A program made the position numbers and the translations under genes. From DASRWT01 sp963748485 (lineage in GTDB: Bacteria > Methylomirabilota > Methylomirabilia > Rokubacteriales > CSP1-6): a DNA stretch of 64,000 nucleotides. The notes below the pieces were generated by a model that was given only the letters and a program-made list of their open reading frames with translations, made no database searches and had not been told where the DNA came from. Shown here in pieces: positions 16,753 through 25,685 of the stretch. The stretch lies in contig CAVVJF010000019.1 of assembly GCA_963748485.1 (NCBI GenBank), positions 124,001 to 188,000 of the forward strand. The letters are read 5' to 3'. How positions within the stretch are numbered: the stretch's first letter is position 1; each line of letters starts with the position of its first letter.

Positions 16753-17168
16753 TACACCTCGCTTCGAGGAAGGATGCAACTTCGGAGGAGAAGCTCCTGT
16801 GCCCTAGCTACAAGTGCGTATCCGGAGCGCGACTCATTGGTATTGTGCAGGCCAACGGATCGATAGCGTTCCTTGGAGGACCGCTGTTAATCGACGAACA
16901 GTTCGTCCACATCGCCACGCAGGGAAGGCCCCCGGAGCTACGTTTTCGATTTGCCGCAAATTGTGCGGAGAGCGGCTGCGCGAACTGGGGCGCTAGTGGC
17001 TGCGGAATAGTGGCTCAGATTTCTCGGGATCATGTGGCTAGTCAGGGCGACCTCCCAAATTGTGGGATTCGGCCGCAATGTCGATGGTACCGGGAGCGGG
17101 GGGCGAGCGCATGCCATGCTTGCACGGCAGTGGTTCGCGGCTCAGAGGAGGGTTGCTTCCAGGCTTGA
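16749..17168 (+). CDS. Cys-rich small protein, possible Fe-S or zinc protein (cassette gene 3)
   Basis: A 139-residue protein whose GTG start overlaps the stop of gene 2 (GTGA), implying translational coupling. It has nine cysteines in pairs: CPSYKC near residue 18, NCAESGC with SGC near residues 75-86, NCGIRPQC near residue 110 and ACHAC near residue 125. The block CGIRPQCRWYRERGASACHAC reads like a metal- or cluster-binding module. No membrane segment is seen. No family was identified with confidence. A start at TTG 16734 is an alternative. It is the last gene of the cassette; the next gene converges. Confidence 0.65.
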   Translation: MIHLASRKDATSEEKLLCPSYKCVSGARLIGIVQANGSIAFLGGPLLIDEQFVHIATQGRPPELRFRFAANCAESGCANWGASGCGIVAQISRDHVASQGDLPNCGIRPQCRWYRERGASACHACTAVVRGSEEGCFQA

Positions 17169-17228
17169 AAGTGCGGCAACAATCAATCAACTGCTCGGGA
17201 GTCCGTCGGGCGAATGCGCAGCGCCTAG

Positions 17229-18164
17229 TCAGCTCGATTCCTTGGGGCGGGGCAGCGGGCTCACGTGGCGGATGAGCGCGCGGCTCGGGTAGTCCCGCCG
17301 GCAGTACGCCACGAGCTCATCGGCGAACTGTTCCCCGTACGCGGACAGCGATCGCTGAGGCGCCCACGCCACGGTCAGCCACCGCCCGGTCGCCGCGCCG
17401 CGGTGCACGAGCGCCACGGCGCGGACGCCGGCCGGCACGCGAACAGTCGACGGTACGACCGCGACCCCGTAGCCGACGCTCGTCAAGGCGATCAGCGTGT
17501 GCGGGGCCGCGCTCTCCAGGAGCACCCGCGGCCGGACGTGCTCGGCGTCGCACGCCGCGTCGAACCACTGGCGCGAGCCGAAGGCCCGGTGGAGCAGGAG
17601 CAAGGGCTCCTCCGCGAGATCCGCGACCTCGAGCTCCCGCCGCCGCCCCAGCCGGCTCCGGCTCGGCAGTACGCCCAGGTTGTGGACCGGATACAGGAGC
17701 CGGTGCTGGAAGCGGTCGTCGGGCACGACCAGCGCCAGGTGGACATCGCCGTGCTCCAGGCGAGTGAGCAGGCGCAAGCCGCCATCTTCCACGAAATGCA
17801 CCTCCACACCCGGATGACGCCCCCGATACCGGTCGAGGAACGGCGAGAGCGTGTGCTCGATGGCCATGGGCGTCGCCCCGACCCGCAGGATGCCGGTGTG
17901 CCCGCCCTTGAGCGCGCGCGCCCGCACCCCGAGCAGCTCCGCCTCCATGAGGAGGTGCCGGCTCTGCCGCAGCAGGTCCTCGCCCTCTGACGTGAGCTGG
18001 AGGCGCCGGCCGATGCGGTCGAAGAGCCGCACCCCCAGGTCGGCCTCGAGCGCGAGGATCTGCCGCGAGGCCGCGGGCTGGCTCACGACCAGCCGCCCGC
18101 CGGCGCGGGCGATGCTGCCGGCCTCCGCGATGGTCACGAACGTCTGCAGTTGATGCAGGTTCAT
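17229..18164 (-). CDS. LysR-family transcriptional regulator
   Basis: A 311-residue LysR regulator with the N-terminal winged helix-turn-helix (LQTFVTIAEAGSIARAGGRLVVSQPAASRQILALEADLGVRLFDR) and a C-terminal effector-binding domain of the periplasmic-binding type (GILRVGATPMAIEHTLSPFL onwards). It diverges from an ABC substrate-binding gene; the 95-nt gap should hold the shared promoter and operator, so control of that transport gene is the natural inference. The effector is unknown. Confidence 0.93.
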   Translation of the reverse strand: MNLHQLQTFVTIAEAGSIARAGGRLVVSQPAASRQILALEADLGVRLFDRIGRRLQLTSEGEDLLRQSRHLLMEAELLGVRARALKGGHTGILRVGATPMAIEHTLSPFLDRYRGRHPGVEVHFVEDGGLRLLTRLEHGDVHLALVVPDDRFQHRLLYPVHNLGVLPSRSRLGRRRELEVADLAEEPLLLLHRAFGSRQWFDAACDAEHVRPRVLLESAAPHTLIALTSVGYGVAVVPSTVRVPAGVRAVALVHRGAATGRWLTVAWAPQRSLSAYGEQFADELVAYCRRDYPSRALIRHVSPLPRPKESS

Positions 18165-18259
18165 CCTTCCTGCCCTTTCTGCATCAAGGATAGGACCACA
18201 AATGCATTGGACACATCAACCGATCCGGCATGAACATCCGGCGCGGGAGGGAACACGCC

Positions 18260-19459
18260 ATGACGATCCCTACGGCTCGCCGGATGCTCCTCGCACTGTT
18301 CGGGCGCCTCGTGCTCGGGCTCCTTGCGCTTCAGGCCTCCTCGCCGGTCCTGGCGGACGCGCCGATTCGAATCGGCGCGACGGCCTCCCAGACCGGGCCC
18401 TACGACACCCAGGGCGTGCCGGTGCGCAACGCCTATCTCCTCTGCCAGAAGCACGTCAACAAGCAGGGCGGCCTACTCCTCGGGCGGCGGGTCGAGTTCC
18501 TGGTCCGCGACGACCAGTCGGACACCAAGCTCGCGCCGGCGCTCTACGAGAAGCTCATCGTCGAGGACAAGGTGGACGCGGTGATGGGCCCCTACGGCTC
18601 GCCGCTCACCGAGTCGGTGGCCCCCGTCGTGGAGAAGCACCGCAAGATCATGCTGGCGCCGCTGGCCGCGACCTCATCGATCTGGGAGAAGGGCCGGCGC
18701 TACATCGTCATGCAGCTCGGCCCGTCCGAGCTGTTCCTGGCGGGCCTGATCGACCTGGCCGCCCGCCACGGTCTCAAGACCCTCGGGCTCGTCACCGAGG
18801 ACACGATCTTCCCCCGGTCGGCCGGCAAGGGCACGATCGAGCTCGCGCGGAAGCATGGGCTCGACGTGGTGCTCCACGAGGAATACGCGAAGGGCAGCCA
18901 GGACTTTTCCAGCGTGCTGGGGAAGGTGAAGGCCGCGAATCCGGACGTGCTAGCCATCGCCAGCGCCAATCTGAGTGACTTCATCGTCTTCGCGCGCCAG
19001 ATGAAGGAGCGAGACGTCAACGCCAAGATGTTCGGCACCACGACGGCGGTCGTCGAGTTCCAGCAGGCACTCGGCAAGGCGGCCGACTTCGCGTACGGCG
19101 CCTCACCCTGGGAGCCGAGCGTGCCATATCCGGGGGTCAAGGACTTCGTCGACGCCTATGAGAAGGAGTACCAGACGCCCCCGAGCCTGCACGCCGCGGG
19201 CGCCTATGCCGGGTGCCAGCTGTTCCTGGAGGCCGCCCGGCGCGCAGGTAGCATCGACTCCGAGCGGGTGCGCGAGCAGCTCCTCAAGCTCAAGACGACG
19301 ACGATCTTCGGCGACTACGCGGTGGACGAGCGCGGCTACCAGACCGCCAACAAGGGCCTGCTCGTGCAGTGGCAAGACGGCGCGAAGGTGGTGGTGTGGC
19401 CGGATCGCTTCGCCACCGTGAAGCCGCGCTTTCCGACACCCGCGTGGAGCCAGCGATAA
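18260..19459 (+). CDS. ABC transporter substrate-binding protein, branched-chain amino acid type
   Basis: A 399-residue periplasmic-binding protein (Peripla_BP_6 type) with a signal peptide (RMLLALFGRLVLGLLALQASSPVLADA) and the two-lobe signature: IRIGATASQTGPYDTQGVPVRNAYLL, LVRDDQSDTKLAPALYEKLI, VDAVMGPYGSPLTESVAP. It should deliver a small organic acid, amino acid or amide to a membrane ABC transporter that is not in this window. The ATG at 18260 has GGAGGG about 8 nt upstream. It is likely controlled by the divergent LysR gene. Confidence 0.93.
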   Translation: MTIPTARRMLLALFGRLVLGLLALQASSPVLADAPIRIGATASQTGPYDTQGVPVRNAYLLCQKHVNKQGGLLLGRRVEFLVRDDQSDTKLAPALYEKLIVEDKVDAVMGPYGSPLTESVAPVVEKHRKIMLAPLAATSSIWEKGRRYIVMQLGPSELFLAGLIDLAARHGLKTLGLVTEDTIFPRSAGKGTIELARKHGLDVVLHEEYAKGSQDFSSVLGKVKAANPDVLAIASANLSDFIVFARQMKERDVNAKMFGTTTAVVEFQQALGKAADFAYGASPWEPSVPYPGVKDFVDAYEKEYQTPPSLHAAGAYAGCQLFLEAARRAGSIDSERVREQLLKLKTTTIFGDYAVDERGYQTANKGLLVQWQDGAKVVVWPDRFATVKPRFPTPAWSQR

Positions 19460-19462
19460 GCG

Positions 19463-19948
19463 CTATGCCGCCGCTTTGACACCTTGTGGGTCGACGACGA
19501 TCTGATCCTCGAGCTGCGCGTTGGTACCGGCGAGCTCCTGCTGGACCACGCGAAGGGCGGTCTCTCGCGCGTCCTGAGTCACGACCGTGCCCTTCAACTC
19601 GACGACGGGGGCCGAGCTGCGCCGGAGCGGCATGTGGACGCTCGCCACGACAGGCATCCGGATGAGATTCGGAGTGAGAAGCAGCGCGTCGGAGAGCCGC
19701 GCTTGAAGCGCGACGCCCTGCTCTTCGCGCTTGCGCTTGGCGTCGTAGATCTTCACCGCGATCCCGACCGCGACAAAGAGCGCGAGGAACACTCCTACGA
19801 TGCCGACCAGAGCGGCCGCGTTCCCCTCCGCCGGCGGGACCGCCGGTGGTGGGGCGGTGGCGGTCTGCGCGAGCGCGGCGGCTGGGACGGCTACCATTGC
19901 GAAGGCCGCGTATGCGAGCCCGAGGAGCTTCCGTCCAATTTCGATCAT
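19463..19948 (-). CDS. BON-like exported/membrane protein
   Basis: A 161-residue protein with a signal peptide (LLGLAYAAFAMVAVPAAALAQ), a Pro/Ala linker, one membrane helix (ALVGIVGVFLALFVAVGIAVKIY) and a C-terminal BON-like domain (LSDALLLTPNLIRMPVVASVHMPLRRSSAPVVELKGTVVTQDARETALRVVQQEL), a fold that binds phospholipid or surface partners. The ATG at 19948 follows AGGAGGTG at ideal spacing; the upstream frame has no support. It converges with the substrate-binding gene, with only 3 nt between stops. The role is unknown. Confidence 0.75.
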   Translation of the reverse strand: MIEIGRKLLGLAYAAFAMVAVPAAALAQTATAPPPAVPPAEGNAAALVGIVGVFLALFVAVGIAVKIYDAKRKREEQGVALQARLSDALLLTPNLIRMPVVASVHMPLRRSSAPVVELKGTVVTQDARETALRVVQQELAGTNAQLEDQIVVDPQGVKAAA

Positions 19949-20139
19949 GGCCAGGCACCTCCTGGGGTCTCGGGCTGCATCGGCTGTGCCACGGACACCT
20001 TGTGGCGGCAAAACGCCGACTTCCGGCCACGGCGCCGCGGAGCTAGGTAATCTCGCCCAGGAAATCCATGCAAAGGCATGTAAGACGGTGGGGGCGGCGC
20101 GCACAATGGCAAAACCTTTTGGTATGAGTACAACGCCTG

Positions 20140-21753
20140 TTAGCGGGGCAGCGCCACCTCGGGAGCAAGCGCCATCACCAGGCCCTCATGGCCGCGCAGC
20201 GTGACCGCACCGGTGACGACCGCGTCATCGCGATCGCCGGCGCTCGACACGAGGATTTCCCCGCGCGGCTGCTGGTCGGTAAACCTGATCTCGGTCGCCT
20301 CTCCGCCCAGATTCAAGCCGATGAGGGTGCGCTCGCTCTCGTGCTCGCGGACGAACAGCAGCAGATCCCCGGTCGCCACGAGCGGCCGGTAGCGGCCGAT
20401 CAGCAACGACGGCGACCGCCGGCGCAGCGCGATCAGCCGACGGTAGAGATTGTAGAGGGAGGTAGGGTCCCCCCGCTCACGCTCGACGTTGTCCGTTTCG
20501 AACCCCGCCGACACGGGCAGCCATGGTTCCACCGGGGAAAAGCCCGCATGGGGTGTGGCGTCCCATTGCATGGGGGTGCGCGCCCCGTCTCGCCCACACC
20601 CGATGCCGGGCACGTTTCGCTCGAACGGGTCGCGCACCCGATCGGCCGCGATGAGCACCTGCGGCATCCCGATCTCGTCGCCATAGTAGATGGTGGGCGT
20701 TCCCCTGAGGGTGAGCAGCAGCATGGCGGCGATACGCGCCTGCGCCGGACCGACGCGGCCCGCGATGCGAGGCTGGTCATGGTTGCCCAGCACCCAGTTG
20801 GGCCAGCCGCCCGGTGGCAGCGCGGCTTCATAGTCGTCGATGAGCTTCGCGAGGTCGCGCGCGCGCCACGGCGCCTCGAGCAGCGTGAAGTTAAACGGGA
20901 GGTGGGTGCCCCCGAGCTCGCGGCCGTAGTACGCAACGAGCCGCTCGATCGGCAGATAGATCTCGCCGAGCAGGACTCGGTCAGGAAACTCGTCGAGCAC
21001 CCGCCGGAGCTCCGCAATCGCCTCGTGCACCTCGGGCAGGTCGGTCGTATAGAGCGGGACAACGGCGCGATGCGGCGGCTGGCCCGGCTGAAAGTTCGGG
21101 TTCGGCGGATTGTCGCGGAACTGGTCGTCCTTGAGCAGATGCCAGATCACGTCCACCCGGAACCCGTCCACCCCCCGACGAAGCCAGAAGCGCATCACGT
21201 CGTGAATGGCCGCACGGACCGCCGGGTTGCGCCAGTTGAGGTCGGGCTGCGCCGCAAGGAACGCGTGATAGTAGTACTGTCCGGTGCGCTCGTCCCACTG
21301 CCAGGCGCTGCCGCCGAATTCCGACAGCCAGTTGTTCGGGGGCGCGCCGTCCGGCGCCCCATCGTGCCAGATATACCAGTCGCGCCGCGCGCTCTGACGG
21401 GAGGCGCGGCTCTCCTGGAACCACGCATGCTGGTCGGAGGTGTGGTTCGGCACCAGATCGAGGAGGACCTTGAGACCGCAGGTGTGAGCGGCCGACAGCA
21501 GCGCATCGAACTCCTCCACCGAACCGAAGAGTGGATCGATCCCGGTGTAGTCGGAGATGTCGTACCCGAAATCGGCCATCGGCGACGGAAAGATGGGCGA
21601 GAGCCAGATGGCGTCGACCCCCAGCTCTGTCAAGTGCGGCAACCGCTGTCGGATGCCGCGCAGATCCCCGACGCCGTTGCCGTCGCCGTCCTGGAACGAG
21701 CGCGGGTAGATCTGGTACATCACCCCGGTCTGCCACCAGGTCATGCGACCCAT
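20140..21753 (-). CDS. GH13 alpha-glucosidase (oligo-1,6-glucosidase-like)
   Basis: A 537-residue GH13 enzyme. The start MTWWQTGVMYQIYPRSFQD is classic for this group. Catalytic residues are visible: the nucleophile D in VDGFRVDVIWHL near residue 215, the general acid E in RVLLGEIYLP near residue 270 and the transition-state D in LGNHDQPRIAG near residue 330. A C-terminal beta domain follows. It should hydrolyse alpha-glucosides inside the cell. It lies 13 nt after the other GH13 gene. The N-terminal ATG could be 21753 or 21744. Confidence 0.93.
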   Translation of the reverse strand: MGRMTWWQTGVMYQIYPRSFQDGDGNGVGDLRGIRQRLPHLTELGVDAIWLSPIFPSPMADFGYDISDYTGIDPLFGSVEEFDALLSAAHTCGLKVLLDLVPNHTSDQHAWFQESRASRQSARRDWYIWHDGAPDGAPPNNWLSEFGGSAWQWDERTGQYYYHAFLAAQPDLNWRNPAVRAAIHDVMRFWLRRGVDGFRVDVIWHLLKDDQFRDNPPNPNFQPGQPPHRAVVPLYTTDLPEVHEAIAELRRVLDEFPDRVLLGEIYLPIERLVAYYGRELGGTHLPFNFTLLEAPWRARDLAKLIDDYEAALPPGGWPNWVLGNHDQPRIAGRVGPAQARIAAMLLLTLRGTPTIYYGDEIGMPQVLIAADRVRDPFERNVPGIGCGRDGARTPMQWDATPHAGFSPVEPWLPVSAGFETDNVERERGDPTSLYNLYRRLIALRRRSPSLLIGRYRPLVATGDLLLFVREHESERTLIGLNLGGEATEIRFTDQQPRGEILVSSAGDRDDAVVTGAVTLRGHEGLVMALAPEVALPR

Positions 21754-21766
21754 GGGGGGTCGCCGC

Positions 21767-23560
21767 TCAACCCCGCGCGGGCGTCTCGATCTCGCTGCGC
21801 TTGAGCAAGTAATCGAGACCGCCGACCCGGTACCAGCGGTACCCATACGCCTCCAGGAGCAGGCGATGCTTGCCGTCCTTGGCCGCGTGGCTGTGGTTAT
21901 CGCTCAGCAGATTCACCAGCACCCGGCCTTCCGGGCCGCGCACGCCGGTGGAGAACGTCACCTCCCGCGGGCTGTCCGAGAGGTTGTGCAGGAACACCAC
22001 CGAGTTGTTGCGCCAGTCATAGCGGATCGCCAGGACCGCGGGGTTCCGGATCGGCAGGACCTCGAACTCGCCCCAGCCGACCTCGGGGATCTCCTTCCGC
22101 ATGCGGACGATCCGCTCCGTCCAGTTGAGCAACGACTTCGGATCCCGGCGTTGCTCCGCGCTGTTGACATGATGATAGCTGTAGGGCCCCTCGCTGATCA
22201 CGGGCAGGATGGGCTTGTCCGCCGTCGTGAATCCTCCGTGGGGCTCCGCCGACCACTGCATCGGCGTGCGCGCGCAGTTGCGCTCGGACAGCTTCAGGTC
22301 GTCGCCCATGCCGATCTCATCGCCATAGCGGAGGACCGGCGTCCCGGGCAGCGTGAACAACAGACTGTAGGCAAGCTCGATGAGCCGTCGATCGCCGTTG
22401 AGCATGGGGGCGAGCCGGCGCCGGATGCCGCGGTCGTAGAGCTGCATGTTCTCTTCGGGCCCGAAGCATTTGAACACCTGCTGGCGCTGCTCCTCGCTCA
22501 GCCGTCCCAGGTCCAGCTCGTCGTGGTTCCGCAGGAACAGGCTCCACTGCGCGGTCTCCGGCCGATAGTTCGTGGCCTTCAGCGCGCGCACGAGCGGGCG
22601 GCAGTCGGCCGCGGCCAGCGCATAGAACAGGTTCTGATTGACATGGAAGTTGAACATCATGTGGATCCGGTCGCCATCCCTGCCGAAGTAGTCCAGGCCG
22701 GTCTCCGGCGAGACGTTCGCCTCGCCCAGGATGATGGAGTCGCCGACCCGCCACTGGAGGAACGCGCGCAGCGACCGCAGGAGGTCGAATTGGGCGACCG
22801 CCTTCTTGACGCGCCGGCCTTTGGTCGAGATCAGGAACGGCACCGCGTCCATCCGGAACCCGGAGACCCCGAGCTGGATCCAGAACCCCATGATCTTGAG
22901 GATCTCCGCCTGGACGTGTGGATTCGAGGTGTTGAGATCCGGCTGGAAGTCGTAAAAGCGGTGGAAATACCACGCACGCGCTTCCTTGTCATAGGACCAG
23001 GTCGACTTCTGGACGCCGGGAAATACCATGCCCTCGTGCGCATTGGCCGGCTTCTTGTCGGACCATATGTACCAATCGCGGTACTTGGATTTGGGGTCGC
23101 GGCGCGCCTCTTGAAACCACGGATGCTGATCGGAGGTGTGATTGACCACCAGGTCGATGATGACGCGAATCCCCCGCTGATTGGCGCCGTGGGTGAACTC
23201 GACGAAGTCGCCCAAGGTCCCATACGCGGGATTCACACCGTAGTAGTCGGAGACATCGTAGCCGTCGTCGCAGCATGGCGAGGTCTGAAACGGCATGACC
23301 CAGATCGCGGTGATGCCGAGCCCGTGGAGGTAGTCCAGGCGGCGCATGAGCCCTTGGAAGTCCCCGACTCCGTCTCCGTTGGCGTCCATGAAGGTGCCGA
23401 CGGAAAGGCAGTAGACGACCGCGTTCTTGTACCAGAGATCGGCGATCGGCGGCGTCGCTCCTGGGGCAGCACGTGCGACCCCGGCCCGCAGTCCTCGTTC
23501 TGGCGTCAAGGCCCCCTCGGCTCGCGAACTCGTAGTTCCGCTGGATGCGACCCGTAGCAA
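21767..23560 (-). CDS. GH13 alpha-amylase family, trehalose synthase-like
   Basis: About 597 residues resembling the GH13_16 trehalose synthase group: LWYKNAVVYCLSVGTFMDANGDGVGDFQGL at the start of the barrel, nucleophile D in VSGFRMDAVPFLI, acid E in DSIILGEANV, and HD in LFLRNHDELDLG, with a C-terminal beta domain. The group interconverts maltose and trehalose or hydrolyses maltose; exact specificity cannot be told. The first 35 residues look poorly conserved and the nominal start is a TTG, so the N-terminus is uncertain. It leads a two-gene operon with the alpha-glucosidase. Confidence 0.9.
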   Translation of the reverse strand: MLRVASSGTTSSRAEGALTPERGLRAGVARAAPGATPPIADLWYKNAVVYCLSVGTFMDANGDGVGDFQGLMRRLDYLHGLGITAIWVMPFQTSPCCDDGYDVSDYYGVNPAYGTLGDFVEFTHGANQRGIRVIIDLVVNHTSDQHPWFQEARRDPKSKYRDWYIWSDKKPANAHEGMVFPGVQKSTWSYDKEARAWYFHRFYDFQPDLNTSNPHVQAEILKIMGFWIQLGVSGFRMDAVPFLISTKGRRVKKAVAQFDLLRSLRAFLQWRVGDSIILGEANVSPETGLDYFGRDGDRIHMMFNFHVNQNLFYALAAADCRPLVRALKATNYRPETAQWSLFLRNHDELDLGRLSEEQRQQVFKCFGPEENMQLYDRGIRRRLAPMLNGDRRLIELAYSLLFTLPGTPVLRYGDEIGMGDDLKLSERNCARTPMQWSAEPHGGFTTADKPILPVISEGPYSYHHVNSAEQRRDPKSLLNWTERIVRMRKEIPEVGWGEFEVLPIRNPAVLAIRYDWRNNSVVFLHNLSDSPREVTFSTGVRGPEGRVLVNLLSDNHSHAAKDGKHRLLLEAYGYRWYRVGGLDYLLKRSEIETPARG

Positions 23561-23779
23561 GCAGAGTGCCTAGCATCATTTGTTACGCTTTATGCGGAGT
23601 TCCGAGGAAGTCGCCCGCCACGTATCCACGAGAATGCCGGGTGATCCTTACCGGCCGGTCCCATCGTGAAGCTTGGGTGCGCCTTGCGGCTCCTCGTCGA
23701 CCGCGCGATGACCATGACCCCCAGGGCGGGGATCGAGAGTTCTGGGGGGGGGGCTCTACTGTATCCCAGGGTCTACGTC

Positions 23780-23811
23780 TTGCAGATGGGCGGTCCCATT
23801 TCGTATATACT
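23780..23811 (+). promoter_or_regulatory. Candidate brnTA promoter with palindromic operator
   Basis: A TTGCAG hexamer (23780-23785) and TATACT (23806-23811) flank the 14-bp palindrome ATGGG-CGGT-CCCAT (23786-23799), directly before the BrnT start at 23817. The spacing of 20 nt between hexamers is long, so the promoter call is tentative. BrnA antitoxins are known to repress their own operon, and a palindrome in this position is what such control would need. Confidence 0.45.
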
Positions 23812-23816
23812 GAACG

Positions 23817-24104
23817 ATGTTCGAGTGGGATACGCGGAAGGCTGCCACCAACGCGAGCAAGCATGGCGTGACGTTCGAGGAAGCCGTCACGGTATTCGGC
23901 GACCCGCAAGCTCTCGACGGCCCGGATATGCTTCACTCCCAGGGAGAAGAACGGTTCCATCGGGTGGGGCGGGCAGCGACCGGACGCGTGCTCGTCGTGG
24001 CCTATACGCTAAGGAGGCTGGGCGATGGCGAAAGCATCCGCATCATCAGCGCGCGCCAAGCGAGCCGGAACGAGCGGGCGGGGTATGTCGCGGCGCAGAA
24101 TTGA
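23817..24104 (+). CDS. brnT: BrnT-family toxin
   Basis: A 95-residue BrnT toxin, a ribonuclease of the RelE-like fold. The N-terminal MFEWDTRKAATNASKHGVTFEEAVTVFGDP is the family hallmark, and the C-terminal part RVLVVAYTLRRLGDGESIRIISARQASRNERAGY holds the conserved R-I-I-S-A-R and E-R-x-x-Y residues linked to activity. It would cleave RNA and slow growth unless held by BrnA. Its last 80 nt overlap the antitoxin gene. Confidence 0.93.
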   Translation: MFEWDTRKAATNASKHGVTFEEAVTVFGDPQALDGPDMLHSQGEERFHRVGRAATGRVLVVAYTLRRLGDGESIRIISARQASRNERAGYVAAQN

Positions 24105-24366
24105 TTTCTCCGATATTCCCGAGCTCTCTGCCAAGCAGCTCCGCGCCATGCGCCGCGTGGGACGCCCTCCCTTGGGGGCTACCGCCCGGCAGCTGATCGC
24201 CATTCGCATCGATCCCCAAGTGCTCGCGGCCGTGCAGCGCGAAGCGAAGCGACGGGGCTTGGGCTATCAAACGCTAATCCATCAGCTGCTCGCCCGGTAC
24301 GTCGCGCGCCGGCGCAGCGTCACGAGCTCCGACGGGCCCCCGTCACGAGGTCGCCGAACCGCTTGA
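24025..24366 (+). CDS. brnA: BrnA-family antitoxin
   Basis: A 113-residue BrnA-type antitoxin. The start of the conserved part is IDFSDIPELSAKQLRAMRRVGRPPLG, followed by a ribbon-helix-helix-like DNA-binding end (QLIAIRIDPQVLAAVQREAKRRGLGYQTLIHQLLARYV). The ATG at 24025 follows AAGGAGG with 7 nt spacing, which favours it over the ATG at 24085 and gives an 80-nt overlap with brnT in another frame. The 3' end overlaps the converging phosphofructokinase gene by 47 nt. Confidence 0.9.
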   Translation: MAKASASSARAKRAGTSGRGMSRRRIDFSDIPELSAKQLRAMRRVGRPPLGATARQLIAIRIDPQVLAAVQREAKRRGLGYQTLIHQLLARYVARRRSVTSSDGPPSRGRRTA

Positions 24367-25576
24367 CCAGCGTCCCCTCGTCGAGCGCGCCGGCGCGGGC
24401 CAGGGCGCGGACCTGCTCCGGATCCTCGAGGTCCGCACGCGTGAGTCGGATCATGTAGGCGGCGAGCATCTGGTAGGCCGCCGACTTCACGTCGACGTGA
24501 CGCACGCGGAATCGCCCTGTCTTCGCGTCGATCAGCTCACGAAACGGGACCGGCACGAAGGTATCGCCCTGCATCGTCACCATCGCGTCGGTGCCGCCAT
24601 CGACCAGAAATCGCGTCGCCCAGTAGCCCAGCCCTCGACAGTAGTGGATGTCGAACCCTCCGGGAGGGGCGCACCGAAGCTCATAGCCGATGTCCTTCGC
24701 GACGATGCTGGTCACGATCCCGCGTGCCCCCAGACTCGCCGCCACTCGCCCCTTGAGCAGGCGCGACAGCTCCAGCTCGGCCAGCCGGACATTGCCGTAC
24801 GGATCGCGCTCGACCTGGCCCAAAGTGTCCGGATCCAGCCGCTCGATGAGCCCCTCGGCGAGCAGGGCCACGCCGTGCTCTCGCCCCAGGACGCGCCGTT
24901 TGATGATCGCCCCCTCGAGGATGTCGGCGATCTGATCGAGGCTCACCGGGCCCGCGGGGAACTCCTCCCCGATGACGGTCAAGGTCGCGCCCGCGGCGCT
25001 GCCGATGCCGAGGGCGAGATGGCCGGCGTGGCGGCCCATGATCGTGACGAAGAACCACTTGTCGGTGGTCGCCGCGTCCTTCATGAGATTGCGCACGATG
25101 TCCTTGCCCACGTCGACCGCCGTCGTGAAGCCGAACGTCGGAACCCCGGGCGGCAGCGGCAGGTCGTTGTCGATCGTCTTCGGCGCGTGGGCGACCGCGA
25201 GCTTGCCGCCCAGCACGCGTGCGACGGCCGCGGCGCCGGACGCGGTGTCGTCGCCGCCGATCGTCAAGAGGTACGAAGCCCCAAGGTGCTGCAAGGACTC
25301 CGCGACGTTCTGGAGCGTCTCCGCCGAGCGGGCCGGGTTCGCGCGGGAGGTCCGGAGCACCGAGCCGCCCTCGAAGTGGATCCGCGAGAGCGCGGCGATC
25401 TCGAGCTCCTCCACGTGGCTCGTGTCCTTCTTCATGAGCCACTGGTAGCCGTCGTGGCACCCGAGGACCACGAGGCCGCGGTTGCGCGCCTCGATCGTCG
25501 CCGCCGCGATGACGGCATTGATGCCGGGCGCTGGGCCGCCCCCGACGAGGATCGCGAGCGTCCCGGCACTTGCCAT
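24320..25576 (-). CDS. pfp: 6-phosphofructokinase, pyrophosphate-dependent type
   Basis: A 418-residue phosphofructokinase that phosphorylates fructose 6-phosphate in glycolysis or works in reverse. The motif LLTIGGDDTASGA carries Asp where ATP enzymes have Gly (GGDGS), and PKTIDNDLPLP carries Lys where ATP enzymes have Gly; both are known markers of pyrophosphate use. TIMGRHAGHLAL completes the sugar-phosphate site. The ATG at 25576 follows AAGGAGG at good spacing. It converges with brnA and is divergent from the MFS gene. Together with the GH13 and GH15 genes it fits sugar catabolism. Confidence 0.92.
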   Translation of the reverse strand: MASAGTLAILVGGGPAPGINAVIAAATIEARNRGLVVLGCHDGYQWLMKKDTSHVEELEIAALSRIHFEGGSVLRTSRANPARSAETLQNVAESLQHLGASYLLTIGGDDTASGAAAVARVLGGKLAVAHAPKTIDNDLPLPPGVPTFGFTTAVDVGKDIVRNLMKDAATTDKWFFVTIMGRHAGHLALGIGSAAGATLTVIGEEFPAGPVSLDQIADILEGAIIKRRVLGREHGVALLAEGLIERLDPDTLGQVERDPYGNVRLAELELSRLLKGRVAASLGARGIVTSIVAKDIGYELRCAPPGGFDIHYCRGLGYWATRFLVDGGTDAMVTMQGDTFVPVPFRELIDAKTGRFRVRHVDVKSAAYQMLAAYMIRLTRADLEDPEQVRALARAGALDEGTLVKRFGDLVTGARRSS

Positions 25577-25685
25577 CACTCGCACCTCCTTCTTCCCACG
25601 ACTCCAGCGTACCGCCGCATCGTTCGGTCTGCATCGAAGCGTCTTCGGTTGACGGTCGGGGGCGCCCGAGGCCATCGTGCCCGCA

